Below the pieces are notes generated by a model. That model was not told the origin of the DNA, made no database searches, and saw only the letters and a list, made by a program, of their open reading frames with translations. The position numbers and the translations under genes were made by a program. Shown piece after piece: positions 1 through 6,372 of a stretch of DNA of 6,452 nt. The first letter of the stretch is position 1; every line of letters starts with the position of its first letter. The stretch comes from Sedimentisphaerales bacterium (GTDB taxonomy: Bacteria; Planctomycetota; Phycisphaerae; Sedimentisphaerales; SM23-30), in the NCBI GenBank assembly GCA_030634605.1, contig DAOWAK010000074.1:1-6452 (forward strand), given 5' to 3'.

Positions 1-891
1 AACGGCCGCGTCGTTTGTCTCGAAACTAAAACCGGCACAATAAAATGGCAGTTTGAATCTTTTGTCGCAGGCGGAGTTAAAAAACCCACTCACTGGGGCA
101 TGGCTGAATCACCGCTGATAGTTGACGATAAGGTTATCTGTACCCCCGCCGGTCAAAAGGCCACCATGTTCGCTCTGAATAAAAAAACCGGCGAGGTTCT
201 CTGGCAAATTCTCCTCGAAAAAGAACAGCACGCCTACTGTGCTCCCCTGCTTCTCGAGTTCGCCGGGCGAAAAATGATCTTAACGCAACTGGCCTGGTCA
301 GTCATCGCGGTGGACGCCAAAAACGGCAAACTTATCTGGCAGGACAAGTTCGCCGATTATCAAAAAGTAGCCAAAGAAATCAATCCCAACACTCCCATTT
401 GTCGCGACGGCTGCATCTATGTAACCAGCGGTTCCGGCAGCGTTGACAACGAAGATGTCATGCTGACGCTCTCCCCCGACGGCAGCAAGGTTACCCGCAA
501 GTGGATCGATTCGGTTCTCGATTGTTATCATGGCGGCGTGGTGCTGGTGGACGACTATCTTTATGGCGCCAACTCTTTCGCTCCTGATAAAAGTGATAAC
601 TGCTGGGTCTGTGTAGATTGGAATACGGGTAAGCAAATGTATAAAACACCCTGGACCGGCAAAGGGTGCATTGTTTTTGCCGATGGCATGCTCTATTGTT
701 ACGAGGAAAAAAAAGGCACCCTCGCCCTGGTCAAAGCCACCCCCGATGCCTTTGAGGTTGTCAGTTCATTCGAAATCGAAAAAGGCAAAGGCCAACATTG
801 GGCTCACCCAGCTATTTCCGACGGCAGATTGTATATTCGTCACGGCGAAGTGCTGATGGCCTACGATATCAAAGCTAATCAAGTGAATTAG
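1..891 (+). CDS. PQQ-like beta-propeller repeat protein, 5' end outside window
   Basis: The reading frame is open from base 1 to a TAG at 889-891, giving 296 residues. The internal ATG at 100 has no special claim as a start, because the repeat pattern already runs upstream of it. Several PQQ-type blades are visible, each with a hydrophobic-D/N-x-x-x-G-x-hydrophobic-x-W signature. Numbering from base 1 they are LETKTGTIKW (7-16), ALNKKTGEVLW (58-68), AVDAKNGKLIW (103-113) and CVDWNTGKQMY (204-214). A last strand pair near 266-292 (HPAISDGRLYIR, then VLMAYDIKA) closes the propeller. Proteins of this family are usually secreted or periplasmic. They act as scaffolds (BamB-like) or as quinoprotein-like enzymes. 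No dehydrogenase cofactor or catalytic residues can be assigned, so enzymatic activity is not claimed and the repeat name does not imply PQQ binding. Any signal peptide would lie upstream of the window. The gene ends inside the tail of the convergent lyase gene, with no terminator between them. Confidence 0.85.
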   Translation, partial: NGRVVCLETKTGTIKWQFESFVAGGVKKPTHWGMAESPLIVDDKVICTPAGQKATMFALNKKTGEVLWQILLEKEQHAYCAPLLLEFAGRKMILTQLAWSVIAVDAKNGKLIWQDKFADYQKVAKEINPNTPICRDGCIYVTSGSGSVDNEDVMLTLSPDGSKVTRKWIDSVLDCYHGGVVLVDDYLYGANSFAPDKSDNCWVCVDWNTGKQMYKTPWTGKGCIVFADGMLYCYEEKKGTLALVKATPDAFEVVSSFEIEKGKGQHWAHPAISDGRLYIRHGEVLMAYDIKANQVN

Positions 892-2035
892 ACTGAAGCT
901 GCGCCAGCGACCGCTTCATCCGGCACAATGCCACCAGCAGCACCCCCTGTGGACAGGCAAAGTTCAAACGCAAAAATCCCGGCGCCGCGAAATCTTTCCC
1001 GTCCGAAAGAATCACCCCGCCTTCACGAAAAAATCCCGCCGGATCCGCAAGCTCCAGCTTCCGCGCATCAATCCACGCCAGGTAAGTCGCCTGCCCCTTC
1101 TGCATCGACAGCGGTGCCAGTTCGTTGTTGATGCAATCGTACACCACCTCGCGATTCTTACGCAGGTAATCTACCACCGCCAATCGCCAGTCTTCGCAAT
1201 CACGATAAGCAGTCAGGCAGGCCGAATAACCCAAAGCGTTAGGTGTGGAAAGAATCCCCTTCTCAGCTTCAACAAAATCCCTGCGAATCTTTTCGTTGGA
1301 AATAATCGCAAAACCGCAGCCCAGCCCCGGAATGTTGTAGGTCTTGCTCGGCGACATCAACGTAATAGTGTTATTCGCGATTTCCGAACTCAAAGAAGCC
1401 GCTGGAATGTGCTTAACATCATCCATCACCAGATCGCAGTGAATTTCATCCGAGCAGATGACAATATCATTTTCCAGGCAGATTTCCGCCACCGCCAGCA
1501 ATTCTTCACGCGAAAAAACCCGACCAACCGGATTATGCGGACTGCACAGAATCAACAGACTGGTCTTAGGCGTGATAGTTTTTTTCAGCTTCTCCAGATC
1601 GAACACATACTGACCATCCTTCAGCATTAACGGAACCGTTAAAAGAGTTCGCTTGGATTGCCCCGGTGCCCCCAGGAAAGGCGGATACACCGGCGTAAAC
1701 GAAATAGCTTCGTCGTCAACATTCCCCACACTCCGACAAGCCAGATTAAGCCCCGTCCCTAAACACGGCAGCCACACAATCCACTCCGGCTCGATAGCCC
1801 ACCCATATTTCTGCTCCATCGCCTGAGTAATTACCTCAGCCAGTTCCTTGGTGGGCAGCGGATACCCAAAAATGCCGTAATCCACGCATTTTCGCAACGC
1901 CTCCAGGACCGCCGGCGGTGCCTGGAAATCCATATCCGCCAGCCACATCGAAATGGCTTCGTCATCCGGATACTGATCCCATTTCAGCGACCCTGTATTC
2001 CGCCGGTCGATAATCTTGTCAAAGTCATATCCCAT
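875..2035 (-). CDS. patB: MalY/PatB family PLP-dependent C-S lyase (cystathionine beta-lyase-like aminotransferase)
   Basis: A 386-residue fold-type I PLP enzyme, close to the roughly 390 residues usual for MalY/PatB. The family cleaves the C-S bond of cystathionine or cysteine-type substrates, giving a thiol, pyruvate and ammonia, in the cytoplasm. Visible marks in order are the N-terminal YDFDKIIDRRNTGSLKWD (3-20), WLADMDF (31-37) and TPVYPPF with the stacking Tyr117. They continue with SPHNPVG (165-171), SDEIHCDL with Asp196 for the pyridine nitrogen, SPSKTYNIPGLG with the Schiff-base Lys231, and FLRLNFA with the carboxylate-binding Arg356. The ATG at 2035 is well supported because family homology begins about two residues after it. 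It lacks a Shine-Dalgarno sequence, and a consensus -10 box lies 6 nt upstream, so the mRNA may be leaderless. The stop (TAG, 875-877) lies inside the convergent propeller gene. The exact substrate (cystathionine, cysteine or another beta-substituted amino acid) cannot be read from the sequence. The symbol follows the B. subtilis family member. Confidence 0.9.
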   Translation of the reverse strand: MGYDFDKIIDRRNTGSLKWDQYPDDEAISMWLADMDFQAPPAVLEALRKCVDYGIFGYPLPTKELAEVITQAMEQKYGWAIEPEWIVWLPCLGTGLNLACRSVGNVDDEAISFTPVYPPFLGAPGQSKRTLLTVPLMLKDGQYVFDLEKLKKTITPKTSLLILCSPHNPVGRVFSREELLAVAEICLENDIVICSDEIHCDLVMDDVKHIPAASLSSEIANNTITLMSPSKTYNIPGLGCGFAIISNEKIRRDFVEAEKGILSTPNALGYSACLTAYRDCEDWRLAVVDYLRKNREVVYDCINNELAPLSMQKGQATYLAWIDARKLELADPAGFFREGGVILSDGKDFAAPGFLRLNFACPQGVLLVALCRMKRSLAQLQSNSLD

Positions 2036-2069
2036 CTAACCATTATACATATTTTGCCGACAATATCAA
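2036..2069 (-). promoter_or_regulatory. Promoter of the C-S lyase gene, placed for a leaderless transcript
   Basis: Reading the minus strand, TTGATA (2069-2064) is followed by a 16-bp spacer and a perfect TATAAT (2047-2042). Six bases, GGTTAG, then lead to the ATG at 2035. With the usual distance from a -10 hexamer, transcription would start at about the A of the ATG. The boxes are seen directly. The start point is inferred from sigma-70-type spacing. Confidence 0.7.
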
Positions 2070-2076
2070 GACCGCA

Positions 2077-2111
2077 AAATAGAAAAGGGCAGGTTTTTTA
2101 GGCCTGCCCTT
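2077..2111 (-). terminator. Intrinsic terminator of the symporter gene
   Basis: On the minus strand AAGGGCAGG (2111-2103) and CCTGCCCTT (2093-2085) form a perfect 9-bp stem around a 9-base loop. A T-rich run, TTCTATTTT, follows directly down to about 2076. The hairpin begins 27 bases after the symporter stop codon. The plus-strand side has no T-run after the stem, so it acts for minus-strand transcription. It separates the transporter from the lyase gene. Confidence 0.85.
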
Positions 2112-2138
2112 GAATCACAATCCTGGATTGCCGATCGA

Positions 2139-4724
2139 TCAGTCGCTGCTCGATTCGGCACCTATCTTGCCAAAACACTTAAACAGTGCCAAAACCGAAA
2201 CCGCCGCCACACCAATCAGTATAAAACCCCAGACATTGTTGCCGTAAACAAAATTCCCAATGGAAAACAGGGAACTATAAATAGTAACGCAACCCAAAAA
2301 GACACACAAAATCTGGATCGGCAGCTTCCAGTCGCCAATCGCGTCCTTTTGGTCAATCTCCTCACCGTCGGCCCGCGCCTGCTCCACCACTTTCCGCCAA
2401 CCCGGCCCGCCCGGATGACATAGCTTGTAGAAACTCCGCAACGTCTTCTTATCCGCCGGTGCCGTAACCAGTGTCGTTATCACCCACGCCAACGTCACAA
2501 AACCCACACAAACCAACAGCTGCACCGAAAACTTAAGCTCTTCAATTTTCGTATCATAAACATATACAACATCACCATCCACGATTGCTTTTACCCCGTC
2601 GCCATAATTACCAACAAATTCATTGAAGGACGCAAACCAAACGGGTTCGGTTTCCGGTGACTCGGTAATCACAATTGTTACACCATACTTTTCGAAGTGC
2701 TCATTTAACTCCTTTTCTGTCTTATTTTTCTGCTGCTCCGCTTCAAACAGGGCTTCGCGGGCCTCCGTCAACGCAACTTCATCATAGCTCTTGGCCTGCT
2801 CAAGTGCTTGGGCGTAAACCGACTTGTTCTCCTTGAGGTTCGCTTCCGCTGCCTCGTGGCTGGCTTTCAACTTCACATATTCTTCGGCAACTTCTTCGTA
2901 GGCAATTTCGTTTTCAGATAAAATGTCTTCAAGCTCAGCTCTAGGCTTTATGAAATTCTTATAATCAAGCTCATTCTGTTTCTTCAGCAGAGCGATAGCG
3001 GTCGTTGCCTCATCGTGATTTTCCTGACTCTCTAAAGCTTTTTCGTAAAGCAATCGAGCACGGTCACGTTCCAGAGGACCCGTTTTTTGGGCCTTACGCC
3101 AAACCTTAACTTCTGCCTCCATAGCTTCGGAAAGATTATCACCCTTTTCGCTCGCCGTTTCCTGTTCTGTGATAATATATTCAGCCAACTCGGTGTTTTC
3201 GATTTCCATGACTCTCTCAGATACCGCGGAACTACCGATATACCACTTATAAGTCCCCTCATCACCTACCCCCAGCACAATCCCAAAAGCTACCACAGTC
3301 GCAACTACCATAGCCACAATCTCCGTCCACGCGTTAATTCGCCACCAGAACCAGCGTAAAATATAAATCGCCCCCGTACCCGCACCGGATAGCAACAAAA
3401 TCTTAAATGCTTGCGTCGCATCTTCAAGGAACGTTAACGCGAACACGCCGGCAATTACCATCAGCAACACGGTGCAAAGACGACCTACCGTTACCAGTTC
3501 CTTTTCGCTGGCGTCCGGCTTGATAAACCGTTTGTAAAAATCATTCACCGCGTAAGATGAACCCCAGTTCAAATGCGTCCCGATTGTGGACATGTACGCC
3601 GCTATCAGCGATGCCACCACCAGACCCAAAAAGCCCGGACCAAGTTTCGCTATCATTACCGGATAGGCTATGTCTTCCTTGAGGTACTGCGGACTAATAG
3701 ACGGAAATTGCGACTTGATATCCGCCAGGCTGGGATAGCACACAATTGAAGCCAAAGCCACAATAATCCAGGGCCAGGGACGTATCGCGTAGTGCATGAA
3801 ATTGAAAAACATCGTGGCGCCAATAGCGTTCTTCTCGTCCTTGGCAGCCAACATCCGCTGGGCAATGTAACCGCCCCCGCCCGGCTCCGCGCCCGGATAC
3901 CACACCGCCCACCATTGCACCGCCACCGGAATCAACAACAACGGAACCCACGCCAGCCACGTCGAAAAATCAGGCATCCAACTCAACTTATCCACTATAG
4001 CGGGATTCTTCAGCAGTTCGCTCAACCCTCCGACTTCAGGTTGCTGACAGGCTACCACCGCCGCATACACCGCACCCGCCATCGCTATCGAGTACTGAAA
4101 AAAGTCCGCCCAGATACAACTCTTAATCCCGCCTATCGTCGCGTAAAGCACCACCCCCGCCGACCCGCAAACCACTGCCACCCACGGCTCAACTCCAAAA
4201 ATCACTTGCCCGATCTTGATCGCCGCCAATGTTACCGAGCCCATGATAAGACAATTGAAAAACACTCCCAGATACAAAGACCGAAAACCACGAAGAACTG
4301 CAGCGCTTTTTCCGCTGTAACGCATTTCATAAAATTCCAGGTCAGTCATAACCTTGGATCGACGCCACAGTTGCGCATAGATAAACACCGTTACCATACC
4401 CGTAATCAAAAATGCCCACCAGGCCCAGTTGGCCGCCACCCCGCCTTCACGCACAAAACCCGTTACCAGGTTCGGCGTGTCGCACGAAAACGTGCACGCC
4501 ACCATCGAAACACCCAGCAGCCACCACGGCATCGTTCTGCCCCCCAGAAAGAAATTCTCCGAACTCTTACCCGCCTGACGTGACGCCAGTATGCCAATCA
4601 GCACAATTATCGCTAAAAAAGCCACGATTATTCCCCAGTCAATAGCTTCTAGCGTAATCCCTTGAGATGCCTTAGCGGTTTCGGCTTGGGCCAGTAGATT
4701 CGAACATAATAATTTAAATTGCAT
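2139..4724 (-). CDS. Sodium:solute symporter (SSS family) with large acidic insertion
   Basis: An 861-residue inner-membrane transporter of the SSS family (LeuT fold), expected to couple sodium uptake to a small solute. The substrate is unknown. The frame stays open to a TTG at 4763, but the ATG at 4724 is preferred because AGGAG sits 7 nt before it. Numbering from that ATG, TM1 spans about 29-47, followed by FFLGGRTMPWW (58-68). The loop CDTPNLVTGF follows at 82-91. The TM8-like segment IAAYMSTIGTHLNWGSSY lies at about 375-391, with Ser379/Thr380 where SSS proteins bind Na+. Relatives of this type are usually about 600 residues by my recollection. The extra length is a charged segment at about 488-730. 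Two further helices follow TM 731-756 and the loop TLRSFYKLCHPGGPGWRK, at about 800-826 and 831-851. The N-terminus, MQFKLLCSNLLAQAETA, resembles a short signal peptide. The gene has its own terminator and probably its own promoter. Confidence 0.9.
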   Translation of the reverse strand: MQFKLLCSNLLAQAETAKASQGITLEAIDWGIIVAFLAIIVLIGILASRQAGKSSENFFLGGRTMPWWLLGVSMVACTFSCDTPNLVTGFVREGGVAANWAWWAFLITGMVTVFIYAQLWRRSKVMTDLEFYEMRYSGKSAAVLRGFRSLYLGVFFNCLIMGSVTLAAIKIGQVIFGVEPWVAVVCGSAGVVLYATIGGIKSCIWADFFQYSIAMAGAVYAAVVACQQPEVGGLSELLKNPAIVDKLSWMPDFSTWLAWVPLLLIPVAVQWWAVWYPGAEPGGGGYIAQRMLAAKDEKNAIGATMFFNFMHYAIRPWPWIIVALASIVCYPSLADIKSQFPSISPQYLKEDIAYPVMIAKLGPGFLGLVVASLIAAYMSTIGTHLNWGSSYAVNDFYKRFIKPDASEKELVTVGRLCTVLLMVIAGVFALTFLEDATQAFKILLLSGAGTGAIYILRWFWWRINAWTEIVAMVVATVVAFGIVLGVGDEGTYKWYIGSSAVSERVMEIENTELAEYIITEQETASEKGDNLSEAMEAEVKVWRKAQKTGPLERDRARLLYEKALESQENHDEATTAIALLKKQNELDYKNFIKPRAELEDILSENEIAYEEVAEEYVKLKASHEAAEANLKENKSVYAQALEQAKSYDEVALTEAREALFEAEQQKNKTEKELNEHFEKYGVTIVITESPETEPVWFASFNEFVGNYGDGVKAIVDGDVVYVYDTKIEELKFSVQLLVCVGFVTLAWVITTLVTAPADKKTLRSFYKLCHPGGPGWRKVVEQARADGEEIDQKDAIGDWKLPIQILCVFLGCVTIYSSLFSIGNFVYGNNVWGFILIGVAAVSVLALFKCFGKIGAESSSD
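2535..3263 (-). other. Insertion domain within the symporter: acidic helical/coiled-coil segment, likely periplasmic
   Basis: Residues about 488-730 of the symporter (numbered from the ATG at 4724) lie between two transmembrane helices and contain no membrane segment. About 507-678 is rich in Glu, Lys, Ala, Leu and Gln with almost no Pro or Gly, as in long helices or coiled coils (for example LYEKALESQ and YEEVAEEYVKLKASHEAAEA). A shorter beta-like part follows (VTIVITESPETEPVWF, later AIVDGDVVYVYD). The positive-inside rule puts the flanking loops ILRWFWWRINAW and DKKTLRSFYK in the cytoplasm, so the insert should face the periplasm. Hand counts of GC in 60-base lines give 24, 23 and 24 (lines starting 2881, 2941 and 3121) but 33 at 3061. 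Two flanking lines (2401 and 3901) give 36 and 38. The reading frame is continuous on both sides. I do not recognise the domain. Confidence 0.75.
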
Positions 4725-4740
4725 TGGCAGACTCCTGTGT
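4725..4740 (-). promoter_or_regulatory. Strong ribosome binding site fixing the symporter start at 4724
   Basis: The minus strand reads ACACAGGAGTCTGCCA directly before the ATG. AGGAG with a 7-nt spacer is close to ideal. The alternative upstream TTG at 4763 has nothing comparable, so the 13 extra residues it would add are probably untranslated leader. Confidence 0.85.
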
Positions 4741-4819
4741 AAAATACTGCTTAATTGATACAATAACCTTCACTGCTTTAGCTCAGCAGATCGGCTGGAT
4801 TAGACTTACTCTGGAAAAA

Positions 4820-4829
4820 AACCTAGGTT
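4820..4829. promoter_or_regulatory. 10-bp perfect palindrome, candidate operator
   Basis: AACCTAGGTT is a perfect inverted repeat. It lies about 6 to 15 bases downstream of the inferred transcription start of the symporter, a position where a repressor could act. A single 10-bp palindrome can occur by chance, so this is a weak call. Confidence 0.2.
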
Positions 4830-4834
4830 GCGAT

Positions 4835-4870
4835 TTGACGTATTCTAGCGGCCATTACAACGATTGTCCT
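4835..4870 (-). promoter_or_regulatory. Possible promoter of the symporter gene
   Basis: On the minus strand AGGACA (4870-4865, four of six matches to TTGACA) lies 17 bp before TAGAAT (4847-4842, five of six matches to TATAAT). Transcription would start near 4835 and leave a leader of about 110 nt before the ATG at 4724. The leader contains a CTGCT-7-AGCAG inverted repeat at 4773-4789. The call rests only on hexamer similarity and position. Confidence 0.35.
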
Positions 4871-4872
4871 GC

Positions 4873-4901
4873 AAAAAAAAGAAATTTCTAAGCGCGCTTA
4901 G
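4873..4901 (-). terminator. Weak intrinsic terminator candidate after kdsA
   Basis: On the minus strand the perfect palindrome CTAAGCGCGCTTAG (4901-4888) can fold as a 5-bp stem with a CGCG loop. It is followed, after 7 bases, by a run of eight T. It starts 17 bases after the kdsA stop. The stem is short and not directly next to the T-run, so it is weaker than the terminator at 2077-2111. Confidence 0.45.
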
Positions 4902-4918
4902 CTGCACTGCTATTCAAA

Positions 4919-5752
4919 TTACTGCCTTACTCGTTGATGGATATCGCGACAGCAACAAAGCAGCTCTTCCATCTGATCCAGATTCAGCATCGAGGCCGCA
5001 TCCGATAACGCTCGCTTGGGGTCAGGGTGGGCTTCAATGAAAATTCCATCCGCACCCGCAGCCATCGCCGCCCGCGCCAGCACCGGCGCCATCTCCGGAT
5101 CACCCCCCGAAGCGTTCCCCAGCCCCCCCGGCTTCTGAGTCGAATGCGTCGCGTCGATCAACGCCGGATACCCTAACTGCCGCATCCCAGGTATCGACGT
5201 CATATCACATATCAATTGGTTGCAGCCAAAGCTGCTCCCCCGCTCGACCAGGATAATCTGCTCATTTTGCTGGGACTTAATCTTATCGATAACATTTTTC
5301 ATATCCGCCGCCGCCATAAATTGCGCCTTTTTCACCTGAATCGGCTTACCCGTCATAGCCGCCGCCACCACTAAATCTGTCTGGCGGGCCAAAAACGCAG
5401 GTATTTGAATAATATCCAGCACTTCCGCCGCTACCGCCGCCTGATCCGGCAAATGAATATCGCTCAAAACCGGCACCGCCAACTCTTCACGGATCTCCCC
5501 CAGAATCTTCAGCCCCTCCTCCAGCCCCGGCCCCCGAAAGCTGGAAACGCTCGTCCGGTTGGCTTTGTCGAAACTGGCCTTAAAAACATACCCGATCCCG
5601 ATTTTCTCGCAGAGTTTCTTTAGATACTCACCAATTTCCAGGCAAAGCTCCTTTGATTCAATAACGCAAGGCCCCGAAACCAGCACCATTTCCCCATCAG
5701 GACCAATTAACACCGGCTTCGACAGCGAAGAACCAATTTTTATAGATTTCAT
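4919..5752 (-). CDS. kdsA: 3-deoxy-D-manno-octulosonate 8-phosphate synthase, metal-dependent type
   Basis: This cytoplasmic enzyme condenses phosphoenolpyruvate with arabinose 5-phosphate to give Kdo 8-phosphate, the committed step to Kdo of the lipopolysaccharide inner core. The product is 277 residues, the normal family length. ATG 5752 is used; the GTG directly before it (5755) would add one residue. Numbering from the GTG, the signatures are VSGPCVIES (26-34), VFKASFDKANRTS (57-69), FRGPGLEEG (73-81), IIQIPAFLARQTDL (115-128), ERGSSFG (171-177), DATHSTQKPGG (201-211), FIEAHPDP (239-246) and ALSDA (249-253). Cys30 stands where metal-independent enzymes such as that of E. coli have Asn. 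With His204, Glu241 and Asp252 it makes the complete ligand set known from the Aquifex metal-dependent enzyme. No strong Shine-Dalgarno is visible; AAGAAAG is the nearest purine stretch. Its presence argues for an LPS-like outer membrane. Confidence 0.96.
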   Translation of the reverse strand: MKSIKIGSSLSKPVLIGPDGEMVLVSGPCVIESKELCLEIGEYLKKLCEKIGIGYVFKASFDKANRTSVSSFRGPGLEEGLKILGEIREELAVPVLSDIHLPDQAAVAAEVLDIIQIPAFLARQTDLVVAAAMTGKPIQVKKAQFMAAADMKNVIDKIKSQQNEQIILVERGSSFGCNQLICDMTSIPGMRQLGYPALIDATHSTQKPGGLGNASGGDPEMAPVLARAAMAAGADGIFIEAHPDPKRALSDAASMLNLDQMEELLCCCRDIHQRVRQ

Positions 5753-5758
5753 CACAGA

Positions 5759-5784
5759 AACTTTCTTGTGAAACGTGAAAAGTT
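5759..5784 (-). promoter_or_regulatory. Imperfect hairpin just upstream of the kdsA start
   Basis: On the minus strand AACTTTTC (5784-5777) can pair with GAAAGTT (5765-5759) with one bulged T. This would enclose part of the only purine-rich stretch before the start codon. It could affect translation, but the stem is A/T-rich and weak. No convincing -35/-10 pair was found in 5753-5874. Confidence 0.2.
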
Positions 5785-5874
5785 ATGAAAAAAGTACGAC
5801 ACATAGAGCCGCGCTAGCGAATGTACTCATTTTGGGAAGTTATGCAGCAGATTCAAGCAAAATAAACAGGCCAT

Positions 5875-6372
5875 CTAGCTCAGAAACCACTTTTTAAAAT
5901 GATAATTCTTCACTGGCGGGCAGAATTGTTCCCCCGGCGGTGCCGGCGGCGTCAGAATCTTCGCTGCCCCCGGAATAATATTAATCTCCAGCGGCAGATT
6001 CGGCCCGGGATCCCCATCGATTTGCACCGGAATACCGCTGTGATGGTTGTCAATAGTCACCGATGCACACTTTTTACGAGTAACCATCGGACTAAGATGC
6101 GATTTTTTGATAATCGTCCTTCCCGCATGGGCCAGTAACTGCCTGCGCCGACGGTATTTATAAATACTCAAGTTCAGCAGCCCGTCGGAACAGTCCGCAT
6201 CCCCCAGAATATCCAATCCAATCGCATAACGTGAAATATTGCCTACAAAAACCAACGCCGGCTCGTCACAAACCATTTCCCCGTCAGCAATTACCTTCAA
6301 ATGAGGCGGACGATACTCCCAGAATGTCCGGCAGATCGGCCAGATATAATCACCATGAGTAATGACAATCAA
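5875..6372 (-). pseudogene. N-terminally truncated diacylglycerol kinase family lipid kinase (YegS/DagK-type C-terminal domain)
   Basis: The frame ends at TAG (5875-5877) and is open past the right edge. Only residues from about codon 6348-6346 onward look like a lipid kinase. Counting from a TTG at 6372, the marks are YIWPICRTFWEYRPP (9-23), IADGEMV (28-34), LVFVGNISRYAIG (40-52), LGDADCSDGLLNLSIY (56-71) and GIPVQIDGD (113-121). The segment then finishes at IIPGAAKILTPP, as the family does. This is the C-terminal beta-sandwich domain of YegS/DgkB-like enzymes, which phosphorylate lipids such as diacylglycerol. The N-terminal catalytic domain with the GGDGT motif is absent. Codons further upstream (ERLQVELNFDFLIYL) do not resemble the family and are the antisense of a CYTH start on the other strand. 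The other two minus frames carry stops there, so a simple frameshift within the window does not restore the gene. It has no good start codon or Shine-Dalgarno. It is probably a remnant; expression as a separate domain is possible but unsupported. Confidence 0.7.
6345..6350 (+). promoter_or_regulatory. TATAAT box 4 nt before the CYTH start codon
   Basis: A perfect -10 hexamer precedes CACC-ATG. No -35 match stands 16-18 bp upstream and there is no extended TG motif, so its use as a promoter is uncertain. If it is used, the transcript would begin at or within the start codon. Confidence 0.3.

Noticed and set aside
298..636. A 112-residue minus-strand frame opposite the propeller gene
   Set aside because: The plus strand carries regular PQQ-type repeats throughout. 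The minus frame has no motif or ribosome site and is a shadow.
1..891. Calling the propeller protein BamB or a PQQ-dependent dehydrogenase
   Set aside because: Only the generic repeat is visible. The diagnostic N-terminal part lies outside the window and no catalytic or cofactor residues can be assigned.
2085..2111. The strong hairpin as a plus-strand terminator or part of a repeat element
   Set aside because: No T-run follows on the plus strand, no plus-strand gene ends nearby, and the stem sequence was not seen elsewhere in the window.
2535..3263. The symporter insert as a frameshift artefact or inserted mobile element
   Set aside because: The frame is continuous across both borders, the residue composition is that of a real soluble helical protein, and I saw no terminal repeats or transposase sequence.
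3032..3265. A 77-residue minus-strand frame inside the insertion region
   Set aside because: It is an alternative frame of the symporter coding strand, with no ribosome site and an ordinary random-looking translation.
3792..4583. A 263-residue plus-strand open frame opposite the symporter
   Set aside because: Its translation is dominated by Arg, His, Pro and Asn with no recognisable motif. It is the complement of clear symporter coding sequence with conserved motifs.
4725..4763. Symporter start at the TTG at 4763
   Set aside because: It would read through the AGGAG ribosome site that serves the ATG at 4724, and it has no Shine-Dalgarno of its own.
4835..4840. Plus-strand TTGACG as a -35 box
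   Set aside because: No -10-like hexamer follows at 16-18 bp, and no plus-strand gene lies downstream.
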